The position numbers and the translations under genes are program-made. A stretch of 64,000 nucleotides of DNA, taken from the NCBI GenBank assembly GCA_963735065.1, contig CAVTJL010000004.1, positions 1 to 64,000 of the forward strand. Reading direction: 5' to 3'. Every line of letters begins with the position of its first letter. The stretch's first letter is position 1. Positions 52,120 through 61,413 of the stretch are shown in pieces. The stretch is from CAVTJL01 sp963735065 (GTDB lineage Bacteria; Pseudomonadota; Alphaproteobacteria; Geminicoccales; Geminicoccaceae). The notes under the pieces were generated by a model that saw nothing but the letters and a program-made list of their open reading frames with translations, had not been told where the DNA came from and did not search any database.

Positions 52120-52959
52120 TCAGCGGGGCGAGATGAGCCCCCGCGGCCTGCGCCAGGGCTGCCCTCCGGTGAGCGGGCCGGTGAACTCTCTGTAGAGCTC
52201 GGTGCTGGCAAGCGGCTGGCTTAGAACACCGCCCAGGATCTCGGCGTAGCGCTCGGCCTCGGCCGTGACGTCGATCTCGTCCTGGCGCAGCTCGATCATG
52301 AGGTGCGGGAGGCGGCCGCGCTGGGCATGGAACTCGATCGTGAAGCCGAACTCCTCGAGCCCCGAATAGGGCTGGTTGTCACCGATGCAGAGATCGGTGC
52401 GCTGCTGCAAGGCGGCGAGGACGTCCGTCGAGAGCCTGCGATCGACACGCCAGAGGATCCCGATCTGCCACGGACGGTCTCGTCCGGCCATCCGCGGGGT
52501 GAAGCTGTGCACGGCGATGATCGCCGGCACGCGGCCCGATCGGCGAAAGGCCGCGATCCGCCGGGCGACGGCACGATGGTAGGGCAGGAAGTAGCGCTGA
52601 CAGCGCCTGAGCGCCTCTTCGGGAGAGAGCGAGGTGTTGCCGGGCACCACGCAGCCGTCGCTGATCGTCGGGATCGAGGTCGCTGTCCTCGGTCGCCGGT
52701 TCGGATCGATCACGAGCCGCGAGCAGTGGTTGAGGAATGCCGGCGCGTCCAGGATATCCGCCAGCCGTCGCGTCACCTCGGCAGCGCCGATGTCCCAGCC
52801 TATGTGACGGGTGAGCTCTGCCTTCCCGAGACCAAGATTCTGGAGCTCCGGTGGAACCTCGTGGCCGGCGTGGTCGCACAGGAGCAGAATTGATGAGCGC
52901 CCCTCCGGACGGGCGTGCTCGACAAACGGCGCTTCCGGCAGCCTTCTCGATGTCTGCAT
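52120..52959 (-). CDS. N-formylglutamate amidohydrolase family protein
   Basis: 279 residues. FGase family: LLLCDHAGHEVPPEL at residues 26-39 (zinc His), HIGWDIGAAEVTRRLADILD, RLVIDPNRRP, AVHSFTPRMAG and a late FTIEFHAQRGRLPHLMIELRQ segment. The enzyme releases formate from N-formyl amino acids. No hut genes are nearby, so the role may be peptide or amino-acid salvage rather than histidine breakdown. It diverges from the transpeptidase gene. Confidence 0.9.
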   Translation of the reverse strand: MQTSRRLPEAPFVEHARPEGRSSILLLCDHAGHEVPPELQNLGLGKAELTRHIGWDIGAAEVTRRLADILDAPAFLNHCSRLVIDPNRRPRTATSIPTISDGCVVPGNTSLSPEEALRRCQRYFLPYHRAVARRIAAFRRSGRVPAIIAVHSFTPRMAGRDRPWQIGILWRVDRRLSTDVLAALQQRTDLCIGDNQPYSGLEEFGFTIEFHAQRGRLPHLMIELRQDEIDVTAEAERYAEILGGVLSQPLASTELYREFTGPLTGGQPWRRPRGLISPR

Positions 52960-53120
52960 GGACGGTGCTTAGGGCAGGACGCGGCAGGGCGGAAGTGACA
53001 TGGGCGACACGCTCCCATCTGGATGGCGTCATCTCGCAGTTGACGAGCCGGGCCCGTGTGCCGTCTTGTCAGCGACGAGCGCTATGGTTGAGTGATGGGG
53101 CTGTATTGCGGGACAGGCGC

Positions 53121-53648
53121 GTGGTGCTGCGGCGAACGGGCGCGACCCGGCGACGTGTTCTTCTGGCGGGAGCGGTCGGGCTTGTAGGGGTGGCGCCGGA
53201 AGCAGCGCATGCCCAGGGCATCGTCAGGGCTGACCGGGTTCTGGTGCTGAAGCGGCAGCGTCGGCTGTTCCTGATGCGTGGCGGCGAGACGCTGCACAGC
53301 TTCCGCTGCGCCCTCGGCTCTCGGCCCTACGGGCCCAAGGTGCGGGAAGGCGACGGGCGAACGCCCGAGGGCAGCTATGTGATCAGCGCCTTCCTGCCGC
53401 ATAGTGAGTTCTATCGGGCCGTGCAGATCTCCTATCCCAACGAGGAGGACTTGGCCCGGGCCGCGACCCTCGGGGTTCAACCGGGCGGTCGGATTATGAT
53501 CCACGGCCTGGACCCGGCCCTTCAGGGCCGAGCCGCCTATCATTGGATGTTCAATTGGACGAACGGCTGCGTCGCCGTGACCGACCCGCAGATGGATGTC
53601 GTCTGGCAGAGTGTGGACATCGGTACGCCGGTCGAGATCACCCTCTGA
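53121..53648 (+). CDS. YafK-type L,D-transpeptidase (YkuD domain)
   Basis: About 175 residues from a GTG at 53121. An Arg-rich Tat-like signal (RRTGATRRRVLLAGAVGL...AHAQ) is followed by a YkuD domain: DRVLVLKRQRRLFLMRGGE, KVREGDGRTPEGSY, and the active site MIHG (H128) with C150 in NWTNGCVAVT. The TNGC form, instead of SHGC, is typical of the YafK/DpaA branch, which in E. coli detaches Braun lipoprotein from peptidoglycan. The start is uncertain; frames further upstream overlap the divergent amidohydrolase. It lies 122 bp before the small lipoprotein gene. Confidence 0.8.
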   Translation: MVLRRTGATRRRVLLAGAVGLVGVAPEAAHAQGIVRADRVLVLKRQRRLFLMRGGETLHSFRCALGSRPYGPKVREGDGRTPEGSYVISAFLPHSEFYRAVQISYPNEEDLARAATLGVQPGGRIMIHGLDPALQGRAAYHWMFNWTNGCVAVTDPQMDVVWQSVDIGTPVEITL

Positions 53649-53660
53649 GAGCCGGGACCC

Positions 53661-53688
53661 TTCACGAGCCGGAGCCGCCGTCTATAAT
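53661..53688 (+). promoter_or_regulatory. Sigma-70-type promoter for the small lipoprotein gene
   Basis: A perfect TATAAT at 53683-53688 lies 16 bases after TTCACG (53661-53666). It stands 82 bases before the lipoprotein ATG at 53771. A consensus -10 is rare in this high-GC window and suits a strongly expressed structural lipoprotein. Confidence 0.5.
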
Positions 53689-53770
53689 ACGTGCCCTTCC
53701 GGGACGGATCGGCCGCGAAGGCTGGTCTTGAGAGCTCGGTAATCTGAGGTGCCCTTTGGGGAGATTTTCA

Positions 53771-54025
53771 ATGCGGAAGTTGTGGACCCTTGCGGTGATT
53801 GCACCGCTGGCTCTCGTGGCCGGCTGCGCCACCAAGGGGGACGTCAATTCCCTCCGTCAGGAGATCGCTAGCGTCCGCGCCACTGCTGAGGCAGCCGATC
53901 AGAAGGCGACCGCTGCGCAGGCGGCCGCCGAGAAGGCCGCCACCGACGCCTCGAATGCTGCCCAGGAGGCGCAGATGGCGAGCGACAAGGCGGACCGTAT
54001 CTTCCGCGAGGGTCTGCGGAAGTAG
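53771..54025 (+). CDS. Braun-type (Lpp/OprI-like) outer-membrane lipoprotein
   Basis: 84 residues. The signal peptide ends in the lipobox LVAGC (C19), leaving a 66-residue mature chain that is one long Ala/Glu/Gln/Asp-rich coiled coil (NSLRQEIASVRATAEAADQK, then AAAEKAATDASNAAQEA) and ends in LRK. E. coli Lpp has a 58-residue coiled coil ending YRK, whose terminal Lys is linked to peptidoglycan. The same end here, with L,D-transpeptidase genes on both sides, suggests this protein is likewise tethered. The ATG at 53771 fits the signal peptide. Confidence 0.75.
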   Translation: MRKLWTLAVIAPLALVAGCATKGDVNSLRQEIASVRATAEAADQKATAAQAAAEKAATDASNAAQEAQMASDKADRIFREGLRK

Positions 54026-54186
54026 CCCCCATTCGACCTCTCCGGTCGCCATTGGCCCAGCTTGGCCGGTGGCGACCGGCTCTCCTCTTTCCATCGGCGA
54101 ATGCCGAGCCATCTCGTTGGCCAGGGCAGCGCCGAGCGGTGCCACGGGCTTCCCTGTCACCAGTCCTTGGACCAAAGACCCGGTAC

Positions 54187-55173
54187 ATGCAGCGACGCAC
54201 CCTTCTGCGACTAGGTGCCTCGGCGCTGGCGACGTCCGCGCTCCCGCGAAGGTCGCAGGCGGCCGGCGCTGCCCAGGGCGACATTGTGGGCGACCTCAGA
54301 GAGTGGGTGAGCGACGGGAAGACGACGCTGCTCGATGTCGCGTGGCGCAACGATCTCGGCATCCTCGAGATCTCGGCGGCAAATCAGGGCGTGGACGTCT
54401 GGGTGCCGGGCAGGGACCGGGTGATCCTGTTGCCGACCGCCCACATCCTTCCGGACGCGCCTCGCGAGGGGATCGTCATCAACAAGGCCGAGCTGCGGCT
54501 CTACTACTATCCCAAGGGTGGGCCGGCGGAGAGCCACGCGATCGGCATCGGCCGCGAGGGCTTCGACACACCCGATGGCACCACGCGCATCGTGCGCAAG
54601 GCCAGGGCGCCGACCTGGTATCCGACGGTCAGCTCGCGCGACGAGAAGCCATGGCTGCCGGGGGCTGTGCCGCCGGGGCCGGACAATCCATTGGGTGACT
54701 ACGCCCTCTATCTCGGCTGGCCCGCCTATCTCATCCACAGCACGAACAAGCCCTACGGTGTCGGCCGCTTCGTCAGCCATGGTTGCATTCGCATGTACCC
54801 CGACGCGATGGCCGGCCTCTTCCCCAGGGTGGCGGTAGGGACGCGGGTCACGGTCGTCGAGCAGCCGATCAAGCTCGGCTGGCGCGCCGGCGAGCTCTAC
54901 ATTCAGGTCTTTCCCGACGCGGAACAGCAGCGGGCGCTCGAGGAGCATTATCGCTTCGAGCCCAAGCCGCCTCCGGACGTCTCGGCGATGATAGCCAAGA
55001 AGGCCGGCCCGGAGGCGGACAGGATCGACTGGAGTGTTGTCCGAGCCGAGCTGGTGAGCTGCCGCGCCGTGCCCGTCAAGATCACCGGCGAGCGAAGGGA
55101 GCTCGTCGGTGATGTGCTGATCAGCCCCAATCCACTCTCGGCTGCCGGCGATCCCCTGACGGGTCTCTACTGA
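54187..55173 (+). CDS. ErfK/YbiS-type L,D-transpeptidase
   Basis: 328 residues. A Tat-like signal MQRRTLLRLGASALATSALP is followed by a LysM-like region (ILEISAANQGVDVWVPGRDR), then a YkuD domain: INKAELRLYYYPKGG, DTPDGTTRI, YLIHSTNKPYGVG (H184) and the catalytic FVSHGCIRMYPDAM (H198, C200). This is the canonical YbiS/ErfK/YcfS form, the E. coli enzymes that attach Lpp to peptidoglycan. It is 161 bp after the lipoprotein gene. Confidence 0.9.
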   Translation: MQRRTLLRLGASALATSALPRRSQAAGAAQGDIVGDLREWVSDGKTTLLDVAWRNDLGILEISAANQGVDVWVPGRDRVILLPTAHILPDAPREGIVINKAELRLYYYPKGGPAESHAIGIGREGFDTPDGTTRIVRKARAPTWYPTVSSRDEKPWLPGAVPPGPDNPLGDYALYLGWPAYLIHSTNKPYGVGRFVSHGCIRMYPDAMAGLFPRVAVGTRVTVVEQPIKLGWRAGELYIQVFPDAEQQRALEEHYRFEPKPPPDVSAMIAKKAGPEADRIDWSVVRAELVSCRAVPVKITGERRELVGDVLISPNPLSAAGDPLTGLY

Positions 55174-55314
55174 CCGACGCCATCCGCTGGGCAGAGAGGA
55201 AGCCTTGAGGATGACCTGCTGCATCCTGCGCGTAAAGACTGGGGGCGGCAGCTCCTGGTGGGGGTCAAGGATCTGAGCCGGGCCGGCACATCGGTCGACA
55301 ACGGCTCCCGTCCG

Positions 55315-57600
55315 TCAGCTGCCATAGTAGTGGCTGTACTTGGAGTAGCTCAAGGCAGCGTCGCCATAGCCGTACGCGGCATGTCGCCTGACGTCGACGC
55401 GCGTCAGCACGGCCCCGGCGATGTAGGCACCCGCGGTGGCCAGGTCCTCGAGCGCCCGTCGGGCCGAGTTACGCACCGTGCAGCCCCACCTCACCACGAA
55501 CACCACCAGGTCGGCCTGGGCCGACAGGAGGAGCGTTTCCGGGATGCCGAGCACCGGGGCGGAGTCGACGATCACGAGGTCGTAGCGCGCCTTCAGCGCT
55601 TGTAGCCGGCCGGTCCACGCCGCGTTGTCGATAAGCGGGATCGGAAAGACCTCACGGCGGCCGATCGGCAGCACGTCCAAGCCTGATATCAGGTCCTTCT
55701 CGATCGCCTGGCTGAGATCGATCTCGCCCATCGCGTATTCGACCAGACCCCGCTGCGGCAGCAGGCCGAGCTCGCGATGGATGCTCGGGTGACGGAAGTC
55801 GCCGTCCACGAGGAGCACCTTCTTGCCGATTTGGGCGGCGCAGACGGCGAGGCTCAGCGCGAAGGTGGTCTTGCCCTCGTTAGGCAACGAGGACGTCACC
55901 ACCAGCAGCTTCGGCAGGGAGCTGCCCGATCTCAGGGAGCCCAGGACCGACTGGAGCGCCGCCGCGTAGGCTGAGCGCGGCTTGGCCAGCAGGTAGAGGT
56001 GCGGCCGTGGGCGACGCCAGCCTTTGCGCAAGAGCGGGATCAGGCCGATGCGGGTCACGCCCAGATGGCGCTCGACGTCGCCATTGCCGCGCAGGCTCCT
56101 GTCGGTGATCTCGCGGAGCACGAGGAACGTCGAGAGGAGCAGCAGGGTCGACGTGAAGCCGAGAGCGCCGAAGAACACGGCGCCCGGGGTTGCCGGCCTC
56201 AGCGGTGGAACCGCCGATGCGAGGATCTTGAAGTCGGAATCGACGATTTCCTGCTGCTCCCGCGTCTCCTTGTATCGCTTCAGCATCTGTTGGTAGATCT
56301 GTCGATTGGCCTCGATCTCACGCTGAAACTCGCCCAGCCGCACCTCGGCCTGGGACCTTTGCGCGATGGCCGACTTGAGCCGCTCGACGTCGCGATCGAT
56401 CGACGCCTGACGCGCGGTCGCCGTCTGCGCCTCGACCCTGAGCTTCGCGACGATCCGCTCGATCTCGCCGCGGATCTTCTGGCCGATCATGGCAAGCTCC
56501 TGGCTGATCAGCTGCCGCCGCGGATGCAGCTCCCCGTACGTGGCGCGGAGCTCGGCATCCTGCCGCCACAGGTCCGCCTCCTGCGTCCGCAGGGCCAGAA
56601 TGAGCGGCGAGTTGACCACCTCAGGCGAGGCATCGATCCGCCCTCGGTCGGACAGGAGCTTCGCGTTCAGCTCCAGGGTCGCCTGTTTCTCGGCCGCGTT
56701 CGCACGTGCTGCCATGGCGGCCTGGGCTGCCTCTCCCAGCTCCTGCTCCAGCACGTCGACGCCGTTGGCGACGATCAGCCCATTCTCGGCGCGAAAGCTC
56801 TGCTCGGCCCGCTCGAGCTGCCCCAGCTCCTGGCGCAGCTCGCCGATGCGGCGGGCGAGCCACTCGGAAGCGTTGCGCGTTGTGGCCCGCTTCGCGTCCA
56901 GCTTGTAGGCGATGAAGCGGTCGGCCACGCTGTTGGCGATGCGCGCCGCCTTCGCCGGATCGTCGGAGGTGAAGCTCACCTTGACAACGAGCGAGGTGCC
57001 CTGCTGCGCGACACGAAGATGGTTATGGAACGTCTCGATCGTCCGCTCGAGGAGCTCGGCCGCCGCCGGTGAGGGCTCGGCCGGGGAGGGGGCGGCGACG
57101 TCGCTCGCCAGCAGGGCGATGGGCACGGCGCCGTCCTCGGGCCGGTCGCCCTGCGGCCAGACCGTGTCCACCGCCTGCTTCAGCAGGGCCCGGGCGCGGC
57201 TCAGCCAGGGGTGCTCGGGCCGGCGCCCTCCGCCGGCCAGCTCGGGATCGCTCATCAGCCCGAGCCTGGTGATGACGTCCTCGGCAAGCGTGCGCGAGTT
57301 CAGCACCTCGAGCTGTGTGGCGATGGTCGACGTGTCGGTGGTCAGCTGCTCGACGACGGCCTTCATGTCGAGGACCTGCGGCTCGCGCGGGTTGAGGATC
57401 ACCAGGGACGAGGCCGTGTACTTTGGCTCCATGCGCAGGCCGGCGATGACGCTGAGCGCCGTCGCCAGGGCGGTCACGGAGAGCAGCAGCCACTTTCGGC
57501 GCCAGAGCAGAGCGGCGACCCCGAATGCCGGACTCTCGCCATAAGATGCCGGCATGCTGGGATGGGCGGCCGTCAAGGCCGGAAGGGTGTCACTCGTCAT
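55315..57600 (-). CDS. Polysaccharide co-polymerase / BY-type tyrosine autokinase (Wzc-like)
   Basis: 761 residues. A Wzz domain at the N-terminus (helix about 32-53) and a long periplasmic coiled coil with TM2 near residue 490 are fused to a cytoplasmic BY-kinase. Walker A is SSLPNEGKTT (570-579), Walker A' KKVLLVDGDFRHPSI, Walker B YDLVIVDSAP. The last 19 residues hold six tyrosines (743, 745, 752, 755, 758, 759), the autophosphorylation cluster. It controls exopolysaccharide chain length and export. Its ATG overlaps the stop of the upstream glycosyltransferase (ATGA). A Wza-type outer-membrane channel is not in the window. Confidence 0.93.
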   Translation of the reverse strand: MTSDTLPALTAAHPSMPASYGESPAFGVAALLWRRKWLLLSVTALATALSVIAGLRMEPKYTASSLVILNPREPQVLDMKAVVEQLTTDTSTIATQLEVLNSRTLAEDVITRLGLMSDPELAGGGRRPEHPWLSRARALLKQAVDTVWPQGDRPEDGAVPIALLASDVAAPSPAEPSPAAAELLERTIETFHNHLRVAQQGTSLVVKVSFTSDDPAKAARIANSVADRFIAYKLDAKRATTRNASEWLARRIGELRQELGQLERAEQSFRAENGLIVANGVDVLEQELGEAAQAAMAARANAAEKQATLELNAKLLSDRGRIDASPEVVNSPLILALRTQEADLWRQDAELRATYGELHPRRQLISQELAMIGQKIRGEIERIVAKLRVEAQTATARQASIDRDVERLKSAIAQRSQAEVRLGEFQREIEANRQIYQQMLKRYKETREQQEIVDSDFKILASAVPPLRPATPGAVFFGALGFTSTLLLLSTFLVLREITDRSLRGNGDVERHLGVTRIGLIPLLRKGWRRPRPHLYLLAKPRSAYAAALQSVLGSLRSGSSLPKLLVVTSSLPNEGKTTFALSLAVCAAQIGKKVLLVDGDFRHPSIHRELGLLPQRGLVEYAMGEIDLSQAIEKDLISGLDVLPIGRREVFPIPLIDNAAWTGRLQALKARYDLVIVDSAPVLGIPETLLLSAQADLVVFVVRWGCTVRNSARRALEDLATAGAYIAGAVLTRVDVRRHAAYGYGDAALSYSKYSHYYGS

Positions 57601-58859
57601 GACTGCGCGCCTCCGGTTGTGGGTACCCCGAGCCTCCGCGCCGCCCGCTCGCGACCAGCAGCAGGGACGTCTGCCACCCGCAGCTCGTCCAAGAGGTCCT
57701 TGTACTGTCGGGCTTGGCGCTCCACGGTGAACTGCCGCGCCCGGATCAGCATGCGCGGGCGCAGCCTCGCCGCGAGGGCCGGCTCGCGGATGAACGGTTG
57801 GAGCAATCTTCCAAGAGCGCCGCGCTCGTCGGGATCGAAGACGAGGCCGCTCGCGTCGTCGCCCATGATCTCCGGCAATCCGCCGCGAGCGCTCACGATT
57901 GTCGGAAGGCCATGGCTCATCGCCTCGACGACGACGCTGCCGAACGGCTCGTGCCAGAGCGAGGGCACCACCAGCAGGTCGATGCGAGCGTAGAAATCGT
58001 CGGGCTCGACAAAGCCCATGAAGCGGGCTCGCTCGAGCGGGTAGCGCCGCCCCAGCTCGGCTACATACGCCTCGCTGCAGCGGCCGCCGATAAGCAGGGT
58101 CCAGCCGTCCTCACCGAGGCGCGCGAGCTCCTCGAGCAGCAGCTCGATTCCCTTCTCGCGACTGACCCGGCCGAGAAAGCCGATGCGCAGCGGCCCCGAT
58201 CTCTCGGCCACCGGCCCGCGGTCTCTCCCGTCCATGCGGCGCGGGTTGTGGATGACCTTGCGGATCGCCGCCCGCGGAAACAGGCCTCGGCTCTCGTGCA
58301 GCGCCAGAACCGCCCGGCTGATGCCGACCACGGCGTTGACGTGCCGTGTCGCACGTCGCCGAGGGTAAGTGATCGCGGCGCAAGCAGCACAAGGTGATCC
58401 ACAGTTCCGCCCGTTCCGGAACATGGTGGTTCGCGGGCAGAGCAGCCAATAGTCCTGGATGACGTGAAGCAACGGCCGCCTTCGTGCTCCGACGGCCCCC
58501 CAGATGGAGGTGGAGAACCCCTGGAGGTTGAACGTCATGACGACATCGGGCCGGATCCGATCGAGAAGCAACGATGCCGCCTCGGCCATTGCGGGGTTGT
58601 GCGCGTCGATGGCATGCCACGCCGCCCGTCGCCAAGCGGGCCTTCCTGGGCCCTCGTGCTGCCAGTAGAGGTTCCGCAAGCGCAGCCTGTGCACGCCGAG
58701 CGGGCCCTCGCGTCGGCTGTGGTCCTCCGTCGGGTCCGTGGTGATGACGTGCACGTCGATGCCGAAGGCGGCGAGGCCGAGCATCAAGGTCTCGACCGTC
58801 TTCTCGGCACCGCCCACGATGCGGGGCGGGAACAGGGTGGAGAACGCGGCAATTCGCAT
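57597..58859 (-). CDS. Glycosyltransferase family 4
   Basis: 420 residues, GT-B fold. MRIAAFSTLFPPRIVGGAEK at the N-terminus is the acceptor-side glycine loop of GT4 enzymes. The donor domain has RIGFLGRVSREKGIELLLEE, MGFVEPDDFYARIDLLVVPS and the EX7E motif EPFGSVVVEAMSHGLPTIVS. It adds one sugar to the lipid-linked repeat unit; donor and linkage are not predictable. It overlaps the BY-kinase gene by four bases. Confidence 0.9.
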   Translation of the reverse strand: MRIAAFSTLFPPRIVGGAEKTVETLMLGLAAFGIDVHVITTDPTEDHSRREGPLGVHRLRLRNLYWQHEGPGRPAWRRAAWHAIDAHNPAMAEAASLLLDRIRPDVVMTFNLQGFSTSIWGAVGARRRPLLHVIQDYWLLCPRTTMFRNGRNCGSPCAACAAITYPRRRATRHVNAVVGISRAVLALHESRGLFPRAAIRKVIHNPRRMDGRDRGPVAERSGPLRIGFLGRVSREKGIELLLEELARLGEDGWTLLIGGRCSEAYVAELGRRYPLERARFMGFVEPDDFYARIDLLVVPSLWHEPFGSVVVEAMSHGLPTIVSARGGLPEIMGDDASGLVFDPDERGALGRLLQPFIREPALAARLRPRMLIRARQFTVERQARQYKDLLDELRVADVPAAGRERAARRLGVPTTGGAQS

Positions 58860-58902
58860 AGGACCTAACTCGCCCTCGGTCGGACCTGCCCGTGGCCGGG
58901 CG

Positions 58903-59967
58903 TCAGGACACCGCGATGTCGCGCGGCGGGTGCAGCGGCCTCGCCTGTCGCGACACGCGACGATAGCTCGGCCGCCAGCTGTGGACGTTCGCCAGGTCGC
59001 CGATCTCCCAGCTGATCTCCAGCACGTCGCCTTCGTCGAGGTGGAGCTGCTCGGTACGGATCAGATGGCAGCCCCAGTTCGTGGGCCTGGAGAAGGGGCT
59101 GTTGTCGAGCGTGATCTCGTCATCGAAGACAACGTTGAAGTAAAGGCAGAAGCCGTCCATGCGACCGCTCCGGACGACCGGCTTGTGCTGGTGCCAGCGC
59201 GTCGTAAGCGTGCCCGGGCGCGCGGTGTAGAGGTCGAGTGAGAAAATGCTTTCTGGCTTAGATAGGAAGTGGTCGACCTCGTGCGGCGCTATTCGGCGCT
59301 GCGCCGATCGTAGCAGCGATGCGCGCATTTCCTTGTGGCGCTCGATCCAGCCTTTGAGGCTGTCGAGGCGCACGCCATGCAGGTCGTTTTCCCACAGGAA
59401 AGGTATGGCGTACTCGTCTTTCAGGCAAACGGGCTCTAGGAACAGGTCGAATGCGTGAGGAATGATTCTGCCGTTCTCGGTGAGCAGTCGGTCCCTGAGA
59501 TCACAGATGTTTGGAACCATATACTCATTGAACAGCTCGCTGCCCATCTGCTCGTGAAGAATGACATCGACCCGCTCGTCCGGCGAAAACTGCTGGCTGT
59601 GGACTTTCATGAAGGTGATATTGCTGGTCGCGTTCTCTTCGGCGACATGCTTGGCCAGCTCGATGATGTCGCCGTGGTCGATGGCGTAGATCCGCTTTGG
59701 GTTCTGCTGCGCGGCGAAGAGCGACAGGATGCCGGTGCCCGTGCCCAGATCGACCACCACGTCGCCCTCGGCGATGTGTTTGCGGATTGCCTTGTGATAG
59801 GCATCCACCCTTGCCTGGTCGCCCAGCATCTTCTCGTGAACATGGACCTCGCTGAAGTAGCTCCTGTTCCTGACGCGCTCGACCAGCGCCTTCAGCTTTG
59901 GATTCCGTTTCGCATGCTGCCTGAGGTGATAGAGAGCGTTGCTCAATCGATCAGCTATTCCGGACAT
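58903..59967 (-). CDS. PRMT-like class I SAM methyltransferase in the EPS operon
   Basis: 354 residues. The N-terminal SYFSEVHVHEKMLGDQARVD is the helix pair that closes over SAM in protein arginine methyltransferases. Motif I is VVVDLGTGTGILSLFAA (70-86). The double-E loop is ILHEQMGSELFNEYM with E139 and E148, matching the SExMGxxLxxE pattern of PRMTs. A TNWG near residue 315 stands where the THW loop is expected, and a beta-barrel follows. PRMT folds are uncommon in bacteria. The target may be a sugar-nucleotide, polysaccharide or protein; context favours envelope chemistry. The gene is less GC-rich in its middle than its neighbours. Confidence 0.75.
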   Translation of the reverse strand: MSGIADRLSNALYHLRQHAKRNPKLKALVERVRNRSYFSEVHVHEKMLGDQARVDAYHKAIRKHIAEGDVVVDLGTGTGILSLFAAQQNPKRIYAIDHGDIIELAKHVAEENATSNITFMKVHSQQFSPDERVDVILHEQMGSELFNEYMVPNICDLRDRLLTENGRIIPHAFDLFLEPVCLKDEYAIPFLWENDLHGVRLDSLKGWIERHKEMRASLLRSAQRRIAPHEVDHFLSKPESIFSLDLYTARPGTLTTRWHQHKPVVRSGRMDGFCLYFNVVFDDEITLDNSPFSRPTNWGCHLIRTEQLHLDEGDVLEISWEIGDLANVHSWRPSYRRVSRQARPLHPPRDIAVS

Positions 59968-60096
59968 GTCGCCCTCTCCTTCCCGCCGCTAGATGAGCTA
60001 ACCGGCCTGCCGGCGTTCCCGTCGTCGGCGCTCGTTCCTGGGCGGCCGGTGCCCGCGGGACGATGCTCTCGCCGCGAGCGGGAGCGATCACCCCGC

Positions 60097-61413
60097 TCAT
60101 GCCGCCGCTCCCCGCTGCGGTGTTGGCGCGACCAGGACGAGGGCGCCTTCGGGCCTGCGGCGACGCGTGCGCACCACCCAGCGAACCAGCATCATCGTCA
60201 TGCAGAGCTCGCCGACCAGGAGGGCTGCCACGATGCCGGGCGCGCCCAGCGGGAAGACCAGGGCGAGCGAGAGCACGCCCTGAACGATGGCCCCGGTGCC
60301 AACCGCGTAGGCATAGTCGCTGCGATGGCCAGCGGCGAAGACGAACAGCTGGCCCATGAGCAGGTTGGTCGCGTTGACGGGCAGGATCCAGACCATCAGC
60401 GCCAGGAGTTGCCCGTGCTCGGTGACGGACGGGCCGAAGACCAGGGCCAGGATATCGTCCGCGAAGATCGAGACTGCCGTGGCGCCGCCGATAGCGACGG
60501 CCAACGCGGCCAGCGCCACGTATCTCAGCCAATGCCAGGTCGCATCGCGCCGCTCTGGCGAAGAGAGCAGGGCAACCGCCCTCGGCAGAAGCGCCTGTGC
60601 AATCGGCAGATAGGCCATCGCTGCCGCGCGGATCAGCTTCTCGGCGGCGGCATAGGCACCCACGATCTGACTCGTGGCCGTGACCCCGAGCAGGAGGATG
60701 CCACCGCTCGAGAAGGTGTTGCTCAGAAGCTCGGACCAGAACAGGTGTCGTCCCAGCCGGAGGGTGCGCAGGATCGCGGCGGGCGTCGGCCGCTGCCAAC
60801 GGATCATTCCCGACCAGAAGCAGACGACGAGGCCGAGCAGCCCCGAGACGAGGAGGGCGCTGGCCTGGATGGCCGCGGCGAGGATGAAGTCGTCGGGCTT
60901 GTGGACGAGCAGCACGAGCGCCACGGCGGCCGCGATCCTCCCAGTCACCTGGAGGATGGCCGTGAACCGCATGCGCTCGAGCCCCTGATAAAGCCAGGGC
61001 GAGAACAGGAAAGAGCCCCACGCGGCCATGAAAGACAGGAGGTAGAGCTGCCAATGCGCGGCCAGGGTCGGCACGGCGAGCACGAGGAGCAGGAACGCCG
61101 CGCTCGCCAGCAGCAGCACGCCCCCGCGGATCGTCTGCGTTGACCAATAAACCTCGAGCACGGCTTCCGGCTGGTCACGGCGTGCTGCAATCTCCCGCGC
61201 CGCGCTGTTGTTGAAGCCCGAATCGATGGTGAACACGAAGTACTGGACCACCACTTGGGCGAAGGCGATGAGCCCGAAGCGCTCGAGACCGACCGCGCGC
61301 ACAAGGATCGGCAGTGTCAGCATCGGGGTCACGACGTTGGCGACCTGCAGCAGGTACATGGCGAGCAGGTTCCACTGCAGCGAATCGCGCTCGGGTATCT
61401 CGTGGCGCCTCAT
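60097..61413 (-). CDS. Oligosaccharide flippase (Wzx-like, MATE/MOP superfamily)
   Basis: 438 residues and about twelve membrane helices. It begins MRRHEIPERDSLQWNLLAMY and has the Polysacc_synt pattern with GLERFGLIAFAQVVVQYFVF, FGFNNSAARE-like DSGFNNSAAREIA, and VGAYAAAEKLIRAAAMAYLP in the middle. It moves lipid-linked repeat units to the periplasmic face. The ATG at 61413 overlaps the upstream polymerase/ligase stop (ATGA). The longer open frame to 62391 lies in another frame of that gene and is false. Confidence 0.88.
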   Translation of the reverse strand: MRRHEIPERDSLQWNLLAMYLLQVANVVTPMLTLPILVRAVGLERFGLIAFAQVVVQYFVFTIDSGFNNSAAREIAARRDQPEAVLEVYWSTQTIRGGVLLLASAAFLLLVLAVPTLAAHWQLYLLSFMAAWGSFLFSPWLYQGLERMRFTAILQVTGRIAAAVALVLLVHKPDDFILAAAIQASALLVSGLLGLVVCFWSGMIRWQRPTPAAILRTLRLGRHLFWSELLSNTFSSGGILLLGVTATSQIVGAYAAAEKLIRAAAMAYLPIAQALLPRAVALLSSPERRDATWHWLRYVALAALAVAIGGATAVSIFADDILALVFGPSVTEHGQLLALMVWILPVNATNLLMGQLFVFAAGHRSDYAYAVGTGAIVQGVLSLALVFPLGAPGIVAALLVGELCMTMMLVRWVVRTRRRRPEGALVLVAPTPQRGAAA

